Shown: positions 29,469 to 39,262, counted from the first letter of the stretch. The stretch is 64,000 nt of DNA from Echinicola pacifica DSM 19836 (GCF_000373245.1 NZ_KB890738.1:303135-367134), one strand, 5' to 3'. Translations and numbers: made by a program. The notes: a model not told the origin generated them from the sequence alone.

Positions 29469-29791
29469 ATGCGGTTGATTTGATTTTGCTCCAAAGTATA
29501 CATCCATTTTCGAAAAAAAAACTTTACGATTTTTTAACATTGGATTTCAACAATTGAAACTCATAACAAACTATTGATTTTAAGTAATTTAACATTCAAT
29601 AAATTATTATCAAAAAAAATTGTCACTATCTAATAAAAATTATAACCAGAGCCACCATCATTCCTCCAAGCAAATCACCCCTATTGCCATATTAAAGATC
29701 ATCCACCACCATGGATACAAAATAATATATCTTGTTTTTACATAAACTTAATTTATAATTCTAAGTTTCCGATATATAATATTATATAAAA

Positions 29792-29821
29792 TTGACCAAT
29801 ACGTTATCTCCCTTATATTTG
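29792..29821 (+). promoter_or_regulatory. well-formed promoter facing a gene-free stretch
   Basis: TTG at 29792-29794, 19-base spacer, TAtaTTTG at 29814-29821. It points rightwards, but no plus-strand gene follows before 31417; the first ATG downstream gives only seven codons. It may drive a small or antisense RNA, or be a chance match in AT-rich DNA. Confidence 0.4.
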
Positions 29822-30111
29822 CGACCAGAAATATGGGTAACCAAACAAAATTCTGATTTATAATTAAACCCACAATTGAATTCTTTACATAAAACGGGAA
29901 TAAATCGGCTAAAATTTCACCCAATATTACCTCCAATGACTGAAATAATTCCTACTAAAAAACCTGTTTAACTCAAAATTGAGCCAGATTCTACCTGTAT
30001 CAGGTACTATACACCAGTGGTGATCGTAAATTTTTTATTTGAATAATACCAAAACAGGCCAAATTCGTCCTCAGCCCATATAGTATCCAAATCAGGGCCT
30101 TTTGGCCTTAA

Positions 30112-30153
30112 AAAAACAAAAAATCCCCAAAGCGAAAGCATCACCTTGGGGAC
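30112..30153 (-). terminator. rho-independent terminator of the SMP-30-like lipoprotein gene
   Basis: On the minus strand a GTCCCCAAGG arm pairs with CTTTGGGGA and is followed by T6 G T7. It lies 40 bases after the stop codon. Confidence 0.85.
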
Positions 30154-30192
30154 TTGAAAGAAATTAATTTCTTAATACTAGCGCTCTAAAAA

Positions 30193-31083
30193 TCAGTATT
30201 CCAATTTATAAGCAGCCACTTTATTTTTAAGAAAGGTAGGAACTAGTACGATCTGCTCTTCCTCTAAATATCCTATGTCAGCCGTATTGGATCCCATATC
30301 CTTGGTATCTAATAGTTTTGTTTCTTTATCACCCTGAACAATCCATATTTCTCCAGACCATTTACTCGCCAGATAATCATCATCCCCCAAGATTATCAAG
30401 CCATCACCACCGGTCACGACTGAATTTAGAACCTCATGATTTCCTTCAGTATCATAGCGTTTGAGCCCGGCTTTGTCAAGCCCATATAAGACACCACCAT
30501 CCCCTACTCGAAGGCCATTTATCCCCACTTGCCCTTCAGCAACCAAGGTAATCTCGCCATTTTCTAATACGTGAATTTTACCATTTTCCATATCAGAAAA
30601 ATAGACCTTCCCCTCAGCAACATCAATATCATTCAGGAATTTTGCTCCTTCCAGAGGATAAGTATTAGAAATCTCAGCTTTTTCGATATCTATCTCTACG
30701 ATCTCGTCGATATTGGTAACATACAGCTTACCATCCAAAATCCCCATCCCCTTAGGAGAATCAATTCCAGTCACCCAATCTCTTTCTAAGATTTCACCGT
30801 CTTTGGAAATGATAGAAATAGAACCTTTACCGTCTTTTTCTCTAGAATCTCCCTCGATATTTGACACGTAAATCGTGCCCGTGTCAGGATCCACCAGCAC
30901 CGACTCACAAGTAGTCAGTTCTTCCGGAGTCTCCCATAATAGGGTTAAGGAAGGCTCCACTTCTTCCTCAGTCACTTCAATAACTTCTTCATTGGACTCT
31001 TGCTTATTGGACTCTCCACATTGCCAAAATAGCAAAGGAGCAGCAGCCATCAGCAATAGGGGCTTACAGTTTGTCATTTTCAT
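30193..31083 (-). CDS. SMP-30/NHL-like beta-propeller lipoprotein
   Basis: 296 residues with a signal peptide ending LLFWQC (Cys22), a weak but usable Bacteroidota lipobox, followed by an acidic linker. Residues about 45-295 carry six propeller-type repeats, such as VLVDPDTGTIYVSNI, GMGILDGKLYVTNI, DIDVAEGKVYFSDM and LRVGDGGVLYGLD, typical of the SMP-30/gluconolactonase/strictosidine synthase-like fold. Its catalytic residues are not obvious, so a binding role is as likely as lactonase activity. It is monocistronic, divergent from the dipeptidase gene. The 31084-31416 gap shows no clear promoter. Confidence 0.75.
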   Translation of the reverse strand: MKMTNCKPLLLMAAAPLLFWQCGESNKQESNEEVIEVTEEEVEPSLTLLWETPEELTTCESVLVDPDTGTIYVSNIEGDSREKDGKGSISIISKDGEILERDWVTGIDSPKGMGILDGKLYVTNIDEIVEIDIEKAEISNTYPLEGAKFLNDIDVAEGKVYFSDMENGKIHVLENGEITLVAEGQVGINGLRVGDGGVLYGLDKAGLKRYDTEGNHEVLNSVVTGGDGLIILGDDDYLASKWSGEIWIVQGDKETKLLDTKDMGSNTADIGYLEEEQIVLVPTFLKNKVAAYKLEY

Positions 31084-31416
31084 AATTATTGATTTTTAAA
31101 ATTATTGATACTAAAAATTTGAAAAACTTATTTTAATTAACCTTCTATAAGAGCAGAACAGGAAGTAGTATCTACCTAATCTCTCTATTATTACCGAATT
31201 TCGATAAAGTTTTTGAGAGTTTCAACTCTAATCCTTCATGATCTGCCCAGCTATCTTACTATCTTTCCTATGATTCCGACACCCTTAACTAAGAAAATAA
31301 GGTACAATCGCTAAAAATCAGCTCATAAATAAACCTCTTAATTGCCATTTATCACTAAATAATAGTGTGATCAGTATAAAACCTTTAATTTGGGGGTACA
31401 TCATAAACCATACCGC

Positions 31417-32670
31417 ATGAACAAATCTCTATTATCTCAGGGCCTAGGCCTGTTACTAGCTGGCACCATCGCCTGTTCCCCAGAGGAAGTGATGGTCGAT
31501 TATCAAAGCATGAGCGATGCAGAACGCCTGGAGGCGGCCACAGAAATGGCGCATCATACCATCATCGTGGACGGCCACGTGGACTTACCTTACCGGATGA
31601 AGGTGGGGGGATTTACCCTCCAAAGGGAGGTATTAGATGTCTCCACACGCACCGATGGAGGAAACTTCGACTTCCCCCGCTCCAGAGAAGGGGGACTGGA
31701 CGCTCCATTTATGTCCATCTATCTTCCGGCAAGGTATCAGGAAATGGGAGGAGCAAAAAAATTGGCTGACTCCCTAATCATGATGACCAAGAGGCTGGCT
31801 GAAACCTGGCCTGATAAATTCGCCATGGCTTATAGCCCTGATGATATCGAAGCCCACTTCAAGGAGGGCAAAATCTCCCTTCCAATGGGAATGGAAAATG
31901 GAGCTGGCATCGAAGACGATATCGCCAATGTCGGCTACTTTTATAAGCAAGGCATCAGGTATATCACCCTTACCCATGGCAAAGACAACCTGATCGGGGA
32001 CTCTTCCTATGACACCAGCAGAACGCATGGTGGACTGACCGCCTTCGGTGAGCAAGTAGTGAAGGAAATGAACCGCGTAGGTATCATGGTGGATATCTCC
32101 CATGTATCAGATGACACCTTTTACGATGTGATGGAGCTTACGGATGTCCCTGTGATCGCCTCTCATAGTTCCTCCCGAAAATTCACGCCAGGCTTCGAGA
32201 GAAATATGGATGATAAAATGGTCGAGCTTTTAGGCAAAAAACAAGGAGTGATCATGATCAATTTTGGTGGAAGCTTCATCGATGGTGATTATAATGAACG
32301 TACTGCAGTCGTAAGAGAGCATATCGTAAATTGGCTGGCTCAAAACAACCTGAGTCGCAGTGACTCCGCAGCACAGGCCTATATCGAGCAATATACTCGC
32401 GAAAACAATGTGTTTCCGGATGTCAGCCTCGTGGCTGACCATATAGACCATGTTGTGGCTATCGCTGGCATCGATTATGTAGGTTTTGGCTCCGACTTTG
32501 ACGGAGTGGGAGACTCTCTGCCAAACGGCCTGAAAGATGTATCTATGTATCCTAATCTTATCGCCGAACTTCTTAAGCGCGGTTACTCCAAAGAGGATAT
32601 TGAAAAAATCTGCTATAAAAACGTATTCAGAGTATGGCGAGCCGTGGAAGCCGCCTCTTCTGCTTCCTAA
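31417..32670 (+). CDS. membrane dipeptidase (peptidase M19), lipoprotein
   Basis: 417 residues from ATG 31417. An in-frame TTG nine codons earlier is less likely because the signal peptide starts at this Met. The lipobox GTIAC gives a lipid anchor at Cys20. The renal dipeptidase fold shows its binuclear zinc ligands: His54-x-Asp56 (DGHVD), Glu160 (GMENG), His229 (DISHVSD) and His250 (ASHSSSR). M19 enzymes hydrolyse dipeptides, often with D-residues at the C-terminal side. An extracytoplasmic role in peptide use or peptidoglycan turnover is likely. It converges with an M1 peptidase gene over a shared terminator. Confidence 0.93.
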   Translation: MNKSLLSQGLGLLLAGTIACSPEEVMVDYQSMSDAERLEAATEMAHHTIIVDGHVDLPYRMKVGGFTLQREVLDVSTRTDGGNFDFPRSREGGLDAPFMSIYLPARYQEMGGAKKLADSLIMMTKRLAETWPDKFAMAYSPDDIEAHFKEGKISLPMGMENGAGIEDDIANVGYFYKQGIRYITLTHGKDNLIGDSSYDTSRTHGGLTAFGEQVVKEMNRVGIMVDISHVSDDTFYDVMELTDVPVIASHSSSRKFTPGFERNMDDKMVELLGKKQGVIMINFGGSFIDGDYNERTAVVREHIVNWLAQNNLSRSDSAAQAYIEQYTRENNVFPDVSLVADHIDHVVAIAGIDYVGFGSDFDGVGDSLPNGLKDVSMYPNLIAELLKRGYSKEDIEKICYKNVFRVWRAVEAASSAS

Positions 32671-32690
32671 TTACTATCAATAAATCAACT

Positions 32691-32730
32691 AATAAGGGTT
32701 TCCTGAATCGGTATTCAGGAAACCCTTATT
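32691..32730. terminator. bidirectional terminator, 18-bp perfect stem
   Basis: AATAAGGGTTTCCTGAAT (32691-32708) pairs perfectly with 32713-32730 around a 4-base loop. The TAA stop of the minus-strand peptidase (32728-32726) lies inside the stem, so the two convergent transcripts share this element. Confidence 0.92.
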
Positions 32731-34318
32731 TTTCAAACATATACCAGTGATTAGGATCAATCTCTAACTCGGTATTACTTTTTATCCTCAAATTATTTTT
32801 GGAAATCTCCAGTACTTCTATTCCTTCGGAGGTCTTTACCTCCACAGGAAGCGAAAGGTCCACATTTGAGAATTTTATATCATAGCGGTTTTTACGTTTC
32901 TTGCTGATCTTGATTTCTGGAAGCTCTGTGGTGTATAAGTACAGGTCAAAGAAAGGCTGCAGGTCACGCTCCGTATGCTCTTGGAAATAACCTGTAAAGT
33001 CCTCCGTATCCACCTGATTGCCGTAGGTGAATCGTGGATCTGAAAGGAAACCCTGAAGGAGCTCAAAGAACACCTGGTCTCCTACTAAAAACCGAAGGGA
33101 ATGCATCACCAAGGCACCTTTAGTGTATATATCTGAGAAATAAGCCTCAGAACTGCCAGTAGGCTTGGTGCTCACGAGTGGCCGCTTGTTCTCCATACTT
33201 TCCATGGCTGTGGCGATCTCTTTTTGGTAAGCTTCCTCGCCGCCATGATTGAGATAAAATAACATATCGCCATAAGAGCATATACCTTCATGAATCCAAA
33301 AATCCTTCCAGTCCGCCACCGACACTTTATTTCCCCACCACTCATGCCCCAGCTCATGGTGAAGCAAGCCGTCAAATTCTACCGGTCCTACCTTTGTAAA
33401 CTGAAAGTTATTTCCATAGCCGTTGATAGTCTGATGCTCCATACCAAGGTAAGGAGTCTCCACCACAGCGGCCTTATCTTGAGCAAATGGGTAAGGACCG
33501 AAATATTTTTCCTGGCTAGCCATACTCGTCTTAAACACTTCCATCAGTTGAGAGGCTTTGGCACGGTTCTCCTGCAGCACATAGACCTCCATGGGGATGC
33601 GCCCACCATCTACTGAAGTTAGGGTATCCTTTAGCTGCGCAAATCTCCCCATGGTAAAATTCACATTATAATTGCTAATAGGATAGTGCGTGGCCCAGTG
33701 GAAATAATTATACCCTCTAGCTTCGGCCTGATTCAGCAGTCGTCCATTGGCGGCCACAGTATAAGGGAAAGGAACTTTTATATATAAATCAAGGCCATTT
33801 TCAGGTTTACTGGAAGGATGATCCAGGCAGGGCATAAAAATCCGCCCTCCTTCTAGTTGAGAGGACAACCCCACCCAGTGTGCGCCTCTCCCATCTCTGG
33901 CCCAGGTAAATCCCCCCGACCATGGGGGATTTACCGCCACAGGAGGTTTGCCACGATACTTCACCTTCACCTTATTCGCTAAGCCTGTACCATAGATATC
34001 TAATAGCTCCCCTTCATGCCTAAAGTCCAGAGATACAGAGTCCACCTCCACACTCAGCACCTTATAATCGGACACCAGATTCAACCTTAAAGTATCCAGC
34101 GGCTGCAAAGGCCGAAAGGTAATCTCCATACTGCCATCGATCGCTTTAATCTCAGGCAAAATCTGTAAATCGAGGGAATAATGAATGATGGAAAACTGCT
34201 GCTGCAGAGGATCCATCTCTCCACCCCAGCCTTTGGAGACTCGCTGGGCATGGGCTTGTGGCCATAAACTCCCCAGCAGGATGATCATATATAATGCGGC
34301 AAACTTAAATCTGTACAT
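32726..34318 (-). CDS. M1 family zinc metallopeptidase, secreted
   Basis: 530 residues with a signal peptide (1-25, ending AHAQ). The gluzincin site is complete: His321-Glu-Leu-Gly-His325 with the third ligand Glu344 in WIHEG. The upstream substrate motif is LGMEHQ (292-297), a variant of GxMEN. The N-terminal beta-sandwich (about 40-230) is as expected for M1 enzymes, but the protein ends soon after the catalytic domain and lacks the long helical C-terminal domain of aminopeptidase N. Likely a periplasmic or secreted aminopeptidase that releases amino acids from peptides, complementing the neighbouring dipeptidase. Confidence 0.92.
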   Translation of the reverse strand: MYRFKFAALYMIILLGSLWPQAHAQRVSKGWGGEMDPLQQQFSIIHYSLDLQILPEIKAIDGSMEITFRPLQPLDTLRLNLVSDYKVLSVEVDSVSLDFRHEGELLDIYGTGLANKVKVKYRGKPPVAVNPPWSGGFTWARDGRGAHWVGLSSQLEGGRIFMPCLDHPSSKPENGLDLYIKVPFPYTVAANGRLLNQAEARGYNYFHWATHYPISNYNVNFTMGRFAQLKDTLTSVDGGRIPMEVYVLQENRAKASQLMEVFKTSMASQEKYFGPYPFAQDKAAVVETPYLGMEHQTINGYGNNFQFTKVGPVEFDGLLHHELGHEWWGNKVSVADWKDFWIHEGICSYGDMLFYLNHGGEEAYQKEIATAMESMENKRPLVSTKPTGSSEAYFSDIYTKGALVMHSLRFLVGDQVFFELLQGFLSDPRFTYGNQVDTEDFTGYFQEHTERDLQPFFDLYLYTTELPEIKISKKRKNRYDIKFSNVDLSLPVEVKTSEGIEVLEISKNNLRIKSNTELEIDPNHWYMFEK

Positions 34319-34723
34319 AAAAAAACGTATTCATACTTTGTCAAACTGCTTTCTATTATTCCGAGGAACTTAGTCCTTCTGAAAAAGAAATGCTATACCT
34401 ATAAATATATTATTAATACATGGATAAATAACAAATCAATCGAGCAAGTCCACGAAATAGATCAGTTATTAATTGGGAAAAACAATAAAAAAAACTACTT
34501 TTAATCAGTACCCTTTTTGATTTCCCTTGATTATCAATTGACTATTTACTCTTTCCGGAATTCCTTATAGCACCCTAGCGAAAAGAAAACAAAGCCTCCT
34601 AGTTTAGGTTAATAGTTGAGTTGACAAGTTTGAAGTTCCATTTTAATTGAAGGAGAGTCCTTCATCGATTTTATCTATGCTCTGGATTTGGCAGTCTGCA
34701 TAAAAAGGAAAATCACTATCAAT
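34319..34723. other. intergenic region upstream of the barrel-BCCT-UspA operon
   Basis: About 400 AT-rich bases between divergent genes. No TAnnTTTG element at proper spacing, hairpin or RNA could be supported. The operon promoter must lie here but may use another sigma factor. Confidence 0.4.
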
Positions 34724-36097
34724 ATGGCATCTAATTCCATCACTTTTAGGCTTATATTTTTCTTTCTATTCCTGACCCTTGCTTACCACACTGCGTCTGC
34801 AATGGTTTTATCCAGGATAAGTCATCCTATAGATAGTAATTTTGTAAAACCGCAGGTGGGATTTGGCTTTACCCATGATTATGGAACGCAAAAATCTACA
34901 CTTGAAAACACTATAAAATCATCCCTGGAGACCAATAAGGACACTTCCTGGGTGAGAATGGGGGGAGCCCTGCGGCTAAACACCATTTATGCGATCTATG
35001 AGGGTCAGACCTTTCCTTTAGGGACTTCCGGGCGAAATGAATGGACCTGGGACACCTGGCGGATAAATGTAGATTCCTATTCCAAAGGAATCCAATTTGC
35101 CTTTGAATACCGGTTTTACCCCACTTTCAACACTCACTTTGTCAAATATGGCTGGCTAGGATATAAATTTACAGACAATACGAACCTGCAGATCGGCATC
35201 ACCCAAGTACCCTTCGGATTACTTACCTATGCCTCCCACAGTTGGTGGTTTCAGGCACCTTATTATCTGGGCTTAGAAGACAACCATCAGATTGGTTTCA
35301 ACTATACCCATAATCTGGGAGACTGGGATTTCAACTTTGCTTATTTTCCACTCTCCGAGCCACGCGGCACGAGCGACCCTGCATTCGGCCCCTATTCCAG
35401 CGCGAGGTATTCCTATGATGTGATCCCTGTGGATGGCAATAGTAATATCGAGCGGCATCAAATCAATATTAGAGCGCAGCGAAAAATAGAAAACTGGAAA
35501 CTAGGGCTCTCCCTCCAGCATCAGGAAATTTACAATCAGGTCACCACAAATAATGGCAATCAATTGGCGCTAGCCCTTCATGGCGAATGGGACTGGTCGA
35601 GATGGAATTTCAAGTCCGAGCTGATCTATTATCGATATCATGATGTCCGAGATGATGACCAGCAGCTGCTGAGCAGCGTGCAGATGGGCGCCTATGGCTT
35701 TGGCAGCTATGATGTAGCCTCCGAGGCGGTAGTTTATCTCGCAGGTATTGCCTATAGCATTCCAGTTTCTTGGGGGCCAATTTCAAATATTCAAGTCTAT
35801 AACGATTATAGCCTGGTTCAAAAAACAGGTTCCTTCCCGATTCGAGGCGTCAACAGTCCCTTCGTGGCGACTCAACAGAATGTGCTGGGAGCCCTGCTTA
35901 CCGCCGGAAAAATCTACACTTACCTAGATATGGCCTCGGGGTATAATCACCCATGGATCAGCGATTCCTTTGGTGGAAACGCCCTGGGTCCGGGCCGAGG
36001 CGAGCAATATAATGAACCTATTTCTGACCAAAACCCTATAGACCCGACACCTGGCTGGAATACCAGGATCAACTTAAATATTGGATATTACTTCTAA
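34724..36097 (+). CDS. outer membrane beta-barrel protein co-transcribed with a BCCT transporter
   Basis: 457 residues from ATG 34724; an in-frame TTG 12 codons upstream is less likely. A signal peptide (about 1-27, ending TASA) is followed by alternating amphipathic strands throughout, many aromatic residues and a C-terminal NIGYYF, the classic outer-membrane barrel end. Stretches such as GWLGYKFTDNTNLQIGITQVPFG resemble phosphate- or alginate-type porins, but I cannot name the family. It lies 12 bases before the BCCT gene, which suggests it is the outer-membrane channel for the same solute. A pure structural or adhesive role remains possible. Confidence 0.75.
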   Translation: MASNSITFRLIFFFLFLTLAYHTASAMVLSRISHPIDSNFVKPQVGFGFTHDYGTQKSTLENTIKSSLETNKDTSWVRMGGALRLNTIYAIYEGQTFPLGTSGRNEWTWDTWRINVDSYSKGIQFAFEYRFYPTFNTHFVKYGWLGYKFTDNTNLQIGITQVPFGLLTYASHSWWFQAPYYLGLEDNHQIGFNYTHNLGDWDFNFAYFPLSEPRGTSDPAFGPYSSARYSYDVIPVDGNSNIERHQINIRAQRKIENWKLGLSLQHQEIYNQVTTNNGNQLALALHGEWDWSRWNFKSELIYYRYHDVRDDDQQLLSSVQMGAYGFGSYDVASEAVVYLAGIAYSIPVSWGPISNIQVYNDYSLVQKTGSFPIRGVNSPFVATQQNVLGALLTAGKIYTYLDMASGYNHPWISDSFGGNALGPGRGEQYNEPISDQNPIDPTPGWNTRINLNIGYYF

Positions 36098-36109
36098 ACC
36101 CACCGAATA

Positions 36110-37693
36110 ATGAACAAAAAATACTTCGACGTGCATGCCCCTGTGTTTTGGCCTGCCAGTATTCTTATCGTAATTTTCATTGCGATTACGCTGGTGGTAG
36201 GCGAGCCCATGGAGCAGATTTTCACCAAGATTCAATTTTTCATCACCGACAAGACCGGCTGGTTATTCATCCTGTCCATCAATGCCTTTATCATTTTCTG
36301 CATTTACCTCGCTTTTAGCAAATACGGAAAAATCAGGTTGGGAGGGAAAAATGCTGAAACGGAATTTTCCACTTCCTCCTGGTTTGCCATGTTATTTAGT
36401 GCAGGCATGGGCATTGGTTTATTGTTTTGGGGAGTAGCAGAGCCTGTGACGCATTATGCCAAGCCTCCTGTGGGGGAAGCCTTCTCGATTGACGCTGCTG
36501 AGCGGGCCATGAGCCTGACATTTATGCACTGGGGTTTCCATGCCTGGGCCATCTATGCGGTAGTGGCACTGGCCTTAGCCTTCTTCACCTTCAACAGGAA
36601 ATTGCCCTTAACGATACGCTCCATCTTTTACCCGATTTTGGGAGACCGTATTTATGGTTGGATCGGAGATGCGATTGATGTGATGGCGGTATTGGCCACC
36701 TTATTTGGCTTAGCGACTTCCCTGGGGTTTGGGGTTCGCCAGATAAATGGGGGCTTATTTTACCTCTTTGAGATCCCTATAAGCGTCCCGGTGCAGGTGA
36801 TGCTTATATCTGGAATCACCGTATTGGCGACCATCTCTGTATTTACGGGTCTGGACAAGGGTGTGAAGATTTTGAGTGAATGGAATGTCAGGATAGCCGG
36901 ATTACTATTGATATTTGTAGTGGTCGCAGGCCCCTCGCTATATATATTTCGGGGATTTATCCAGAATTTGGGCATTTATCTAAATAATTTCATCACTGTA
37001 TCCACCTGGACGGAGGCCTATGCCGCTAGTGAATGGCAAGGCAGCTGGACGGTTTTTTATTGGGCATGGTGGGTTTCCTGGTCGCCATTTGTAGGGATGT
37101 TTATTGCCAGGATATCCCGAGGCCGTACGGTGAGAGAGTTTATCGCCGGGGTGCTTATCGTCCCTGCTTTACTCACTTTCTTCTGGCTCACGGCCATGGG
37201 TGGGAGTGCCATCTATATGGATATGCAAATGGAGGGTCATGCTTTTGCCAAGAGCGTCATTGCTGACGAGGCCACGGCCTTATTCGTATTCCTCCACGAA
37301 TTTCCCATGGCCAAGCTTGGCTCTGGAATAGGAGTTATCTTGGTGATGAGTTTCTTTGTCACCTCCTCAGATTCTGGGTCCCTGGTGATTGATAGTATTA
37401 CTGCCGGAGGCAAGCTAGACGCACCTGTGGGACAGAGAATATTCTGGGCACTTACAGAAGGGGCGGTGGCCGCAGCCTTACTTATAGGCGGGGGGCTGAG
37501 TGCCTTGCAGACCGCCACCATCACCACGGGATTGCCATTCCTGATCATATTGCTGATCATGTGCTATAGCCTCTATCGGGGATTGCAAAAAGAGCATGCC
37601 AGGAATGAAGCCTTAAATCAGGAACGAGATAAGAAATCCTATGAGGAAAATCTCGCTAGAATTATTAAGAAAAACATTGAAAAGGGCAAATAG
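36110..37693 (+). CDS. BCCT family transporter (betaine/carnitine/choline)
   Basis: 527 residues with about 12 membrane helices. It has the BCCT signature WAWWVSWSPFVGMFIARISRGR split across about 313-334, and HWGFHAWAIYA in the first half. BCCT carriers import quaternary ammonium compounds with Na+ or H+, often for osmoprotection. The C-terminal tail (about 490-527) is highly charged, as in osmoregulated members. It sits between the outer-membrane barrel (12-base gap) and the UspA gene (2-base gap), so the three are one transcript. Substrate choice within betaine, choline and carnitine cannot be settled here. Confidence 0.93.
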   Translation: MNKKYFDVHAPVFWPASILIVIFIAITLVVGEPMEQIFTKIQFFITDKTGWLFILSINAFIIFCIYLAFSKYGKIRLGGKNAETEFSTSSWFAMLFSAGMGIGLLFWGVAEPVTHYAKPPVGEAFSIDAAERAMSLTFMHWGFHAWAIYAVVALALAFFTFNRKLPLTIRSIFYPILGDRIYGWIGDAIDVMAVLATLFGLATSLGFGVRQINGGLFYLFEIPISVPVQVMLISGITVLATISVFTGLDKGVKILSEWNVRIAGLLLIFVVVAGPSLYIFRGFIQNLGIYLNNFITVSTWTEAYAASEWQGSWTVFYWAWWVSWSPFVGMFIARISRGRTVREFIAGVLIVPALLTFFWLTAMGGSAIYMDMQMEGHAFAKSVIADEATALFVFLHEFPMAKLGSGIGVILVMSFFVTSSDSGSLVIDSITAGGKLDAPVGQRIFWALTEGAVAAALLIGGGLSALQTATITTGLPFLIILLIMCYSLYRGLQKEHARNEALNQERDKKSYEENLARIIKKNIEKGK

Positions 37694-37695
37694 AG

Positions 37696-38556
37696 ATGAA
37701 AAACCTAAAGAAAATAGCCGTTTGTGTGGACCTGACTGATATGGACAGCATCCTGCTGAACTATATTAAAATAATGCATGATGTCTTTCAGTTTGAGAGC
37801 TTGACCTTACTCCACCTTATCGAGCTAGAGGAGCTCTCCGATGAGAGCAGTGCACTGATATCTGGACTAGGCAAGAGCATCAGCCAGATGCTGGAGGCGG
37901 AGATCGATGAGATCGTCAAGGATCACCTACACGACACTCGGGAACACATCTCCATCCATGTACACTCAGGAGGTGATGTGGAAGATTTTGCAGACTTTAT
38001 TGACCGCCAAAAGTTTGACCTGATGGTTTTAGGCAAAAAGAACAGTTATCCTGGATCGGGTATATTGAGCGGCAAGCTCGCCAGACTCACCGACTGCGAT
38101 ATCCTATTCATGCCTGAAATCGCCCACCCTTCCTTTCAGCATATTCTGTTGGCCTTGGATTTTAGCTCTTATTCAGACAAGGTCATTCGTCTGGGACAGG
38201 GTCTTCAGGCCCATACGCAGGGATTACTCCAGCCTCTGCATGTGATCAAGGTAGGCATGCAATACTTCCCCTATATCAAGGATCATCACATACTCAGCAA
38301 GCATCGTGAGGATGAAGCCCTGAATGAATATAAACGGTTTCAGAAGAAATACGGCATAGATTCTAAAATCACTTTCCTGCAGGATAACGAGCAGCATATC
38401 AGCCGGCAAATCTACAATCAGGCGATCTTTACAGCTGCAAATCTGATTATTGTCGGAAATAAAGGTAAAAAGGATGAGGGCGATCTGCTCATAGGAAGTG
38501 TGGCAGAGCAGCTTATCGCCTCGGACAAAAGTCTTCCCATCTGGATCGTGAAATGA
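37696..38556 (+). CDS. tandem universal stress protein (UspA) domains
   Basis: 286 residues with two Usp folds. The C-terminal half keeps the ATP-binding motif G-2x-G-9x-G-S (Gly254, Gly257, Gly267, Ser268), whereas the N-terminal half has only a degraded form near GKKNSYPGSGILSGK. A single ATP-competent half is common in tandem Usp proteins. It starts 2 bases after the BCCT stop. A precedent is TeaD, a Usp protein encoded with the ectoine transporter TeaABC in Halomonas, which down-regulates uptake; by analogy this protein may tune the BCCT carrier. That role is an inference. Confidence 0.88.
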   Translation: MKNLKKIAVCVDLTDMDSILLNYIKIMHDVFQFESLTLLHLIELEELSDESSALISGLGKSISQMLEAEIDEIVKDHLHDTREHISIHVHSGGDVEDFADFIDRQKFDLMVLGKKNSYPGSGILSGKLARLTDCDILFMPEIAHPSFQHILLALDFSSYSDKVIRLGQGLQAHTQGLLQPLHVIKVGMQYFPYIKDHHILSKHREDEALNEYKRFQKKYGIDSKITFLQDNEQHISRQIYNQAIFTAANLIIVGNKGKKDEGDLLIGSVAEQLIASDKSLPIWIVK

Positions 38557-38630
38557 TAAGGCACAGCAAATCCTGTCACAATAAAGTGGCTTTATAGATA
38601 CTTATTAGGTTAGGGATTTCGTGCAAATAG

Positions 38631-38667
38631 AAAAGGGGAAGACTTGAGTAGTCTTCCCCTTTTTATT
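38631..38667. terminator. bidirectional terminator
   Basis: AAAAGGGGAAGACT (38631-38644) pairs with AGTCTTCCCCTTTT (38650-38663), a 14-bp stem with a 5-base loop. It separates the convergent UspA and UPF0158 genes and touches the stop codon of the latter. Confidence 0.92.
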
Positions 38668-39106
38668 ACTCTTCCATTGTATTATAGCTATCGATCTGTT
38701 CCAGCACCCAGTCTTTGTATTTCTGGAGGCGGAATTCTTGCCATTTCGTATGGTATTTGCCAGATTCCTCTATCAGGAAAGTAAATCGCTCCATGGCTTT
38801 ACTTTTGGTGAGGGCATCGTATAAGTCTTCCTGAAAACTCTTGTTCTCCACAAAATTCTCCGCAAACTGATCCATGATATAGGATTCCTGAGCAGGCTCC
38901 ATCTTCACAAATTCAGCATAATTATCAGGATCAGAATCTATTTCATCCAACAGATCTTCCTCTTCAAGCGTTAGATTTTCATTGAAATTCTCCTCTTCAT
39001 CGGGGAGATGATGGATAACCTTTTTATCCTCTTGGTAATAACAAATCTTGCCCTTCAGTAATAAGTGGGCAATGGAATCAATTTCTTTATCAGTTAGCGT
39101 AAGCAT
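38666..39106 (-). CDS. UPF0158 family protein
   Basis: 146 residues from Met at 39106. An upstream in-frame ATG at 39166 adds 20 residues that look like untranslated leader. The acidic centre (DEIDSDPDNYAEFV) is followed by PAQESYIMDQFAENF and a C-terminal TKWQEFRLQKYKDWVLEQID. This order, with a 'WxxF...' end, fits the UPF0158 family as I know it, whose function is not established. It is preceded by the sensor gene on the same strand, with a gap of about 155 bases between them. Confidence 0.65.
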   Translation of the reverse strand: MLTLTDKEIDSIAHLLLKGKICYYQEDKKVIHHLPDEEENFNENLTLEEEDLLDEIDSDPDNYAEFVKMEPAQESYIMDQFAENFVENKSFQEDLYDALTKSKAMERFTFLIEESGKYHTKWQEFRLQKYKDWVLEQIDSYNTMEE

Positions 39107-39262
39107 TGCTTGTTTTATATAAAAACTAAATTTGTTAGAAAAATAAGTAAAGCACCTTAAAATCAAAAATGAATACGTTCTAATTATTGCATAAAGATCA
39201 ATATTTTTTTATTAAAACCCTCATTCCATCTTCAAATGCTTCTGAAGCCCTACTCTATTATA

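Noticed and set aside
29469..29540. Upstream ATG for SusC at 29540
   Set aside because: The signal peptide starts at the Met encoded at 29468, and the extra 24 residues precede it without function.
29748..29936. 62-codon minus-strand frame in the 29.5-30.2 kb gap
   Set aside because: AT-rich, no family pattern and no promoter; it overlaps the plus-strand promoter noted separately.
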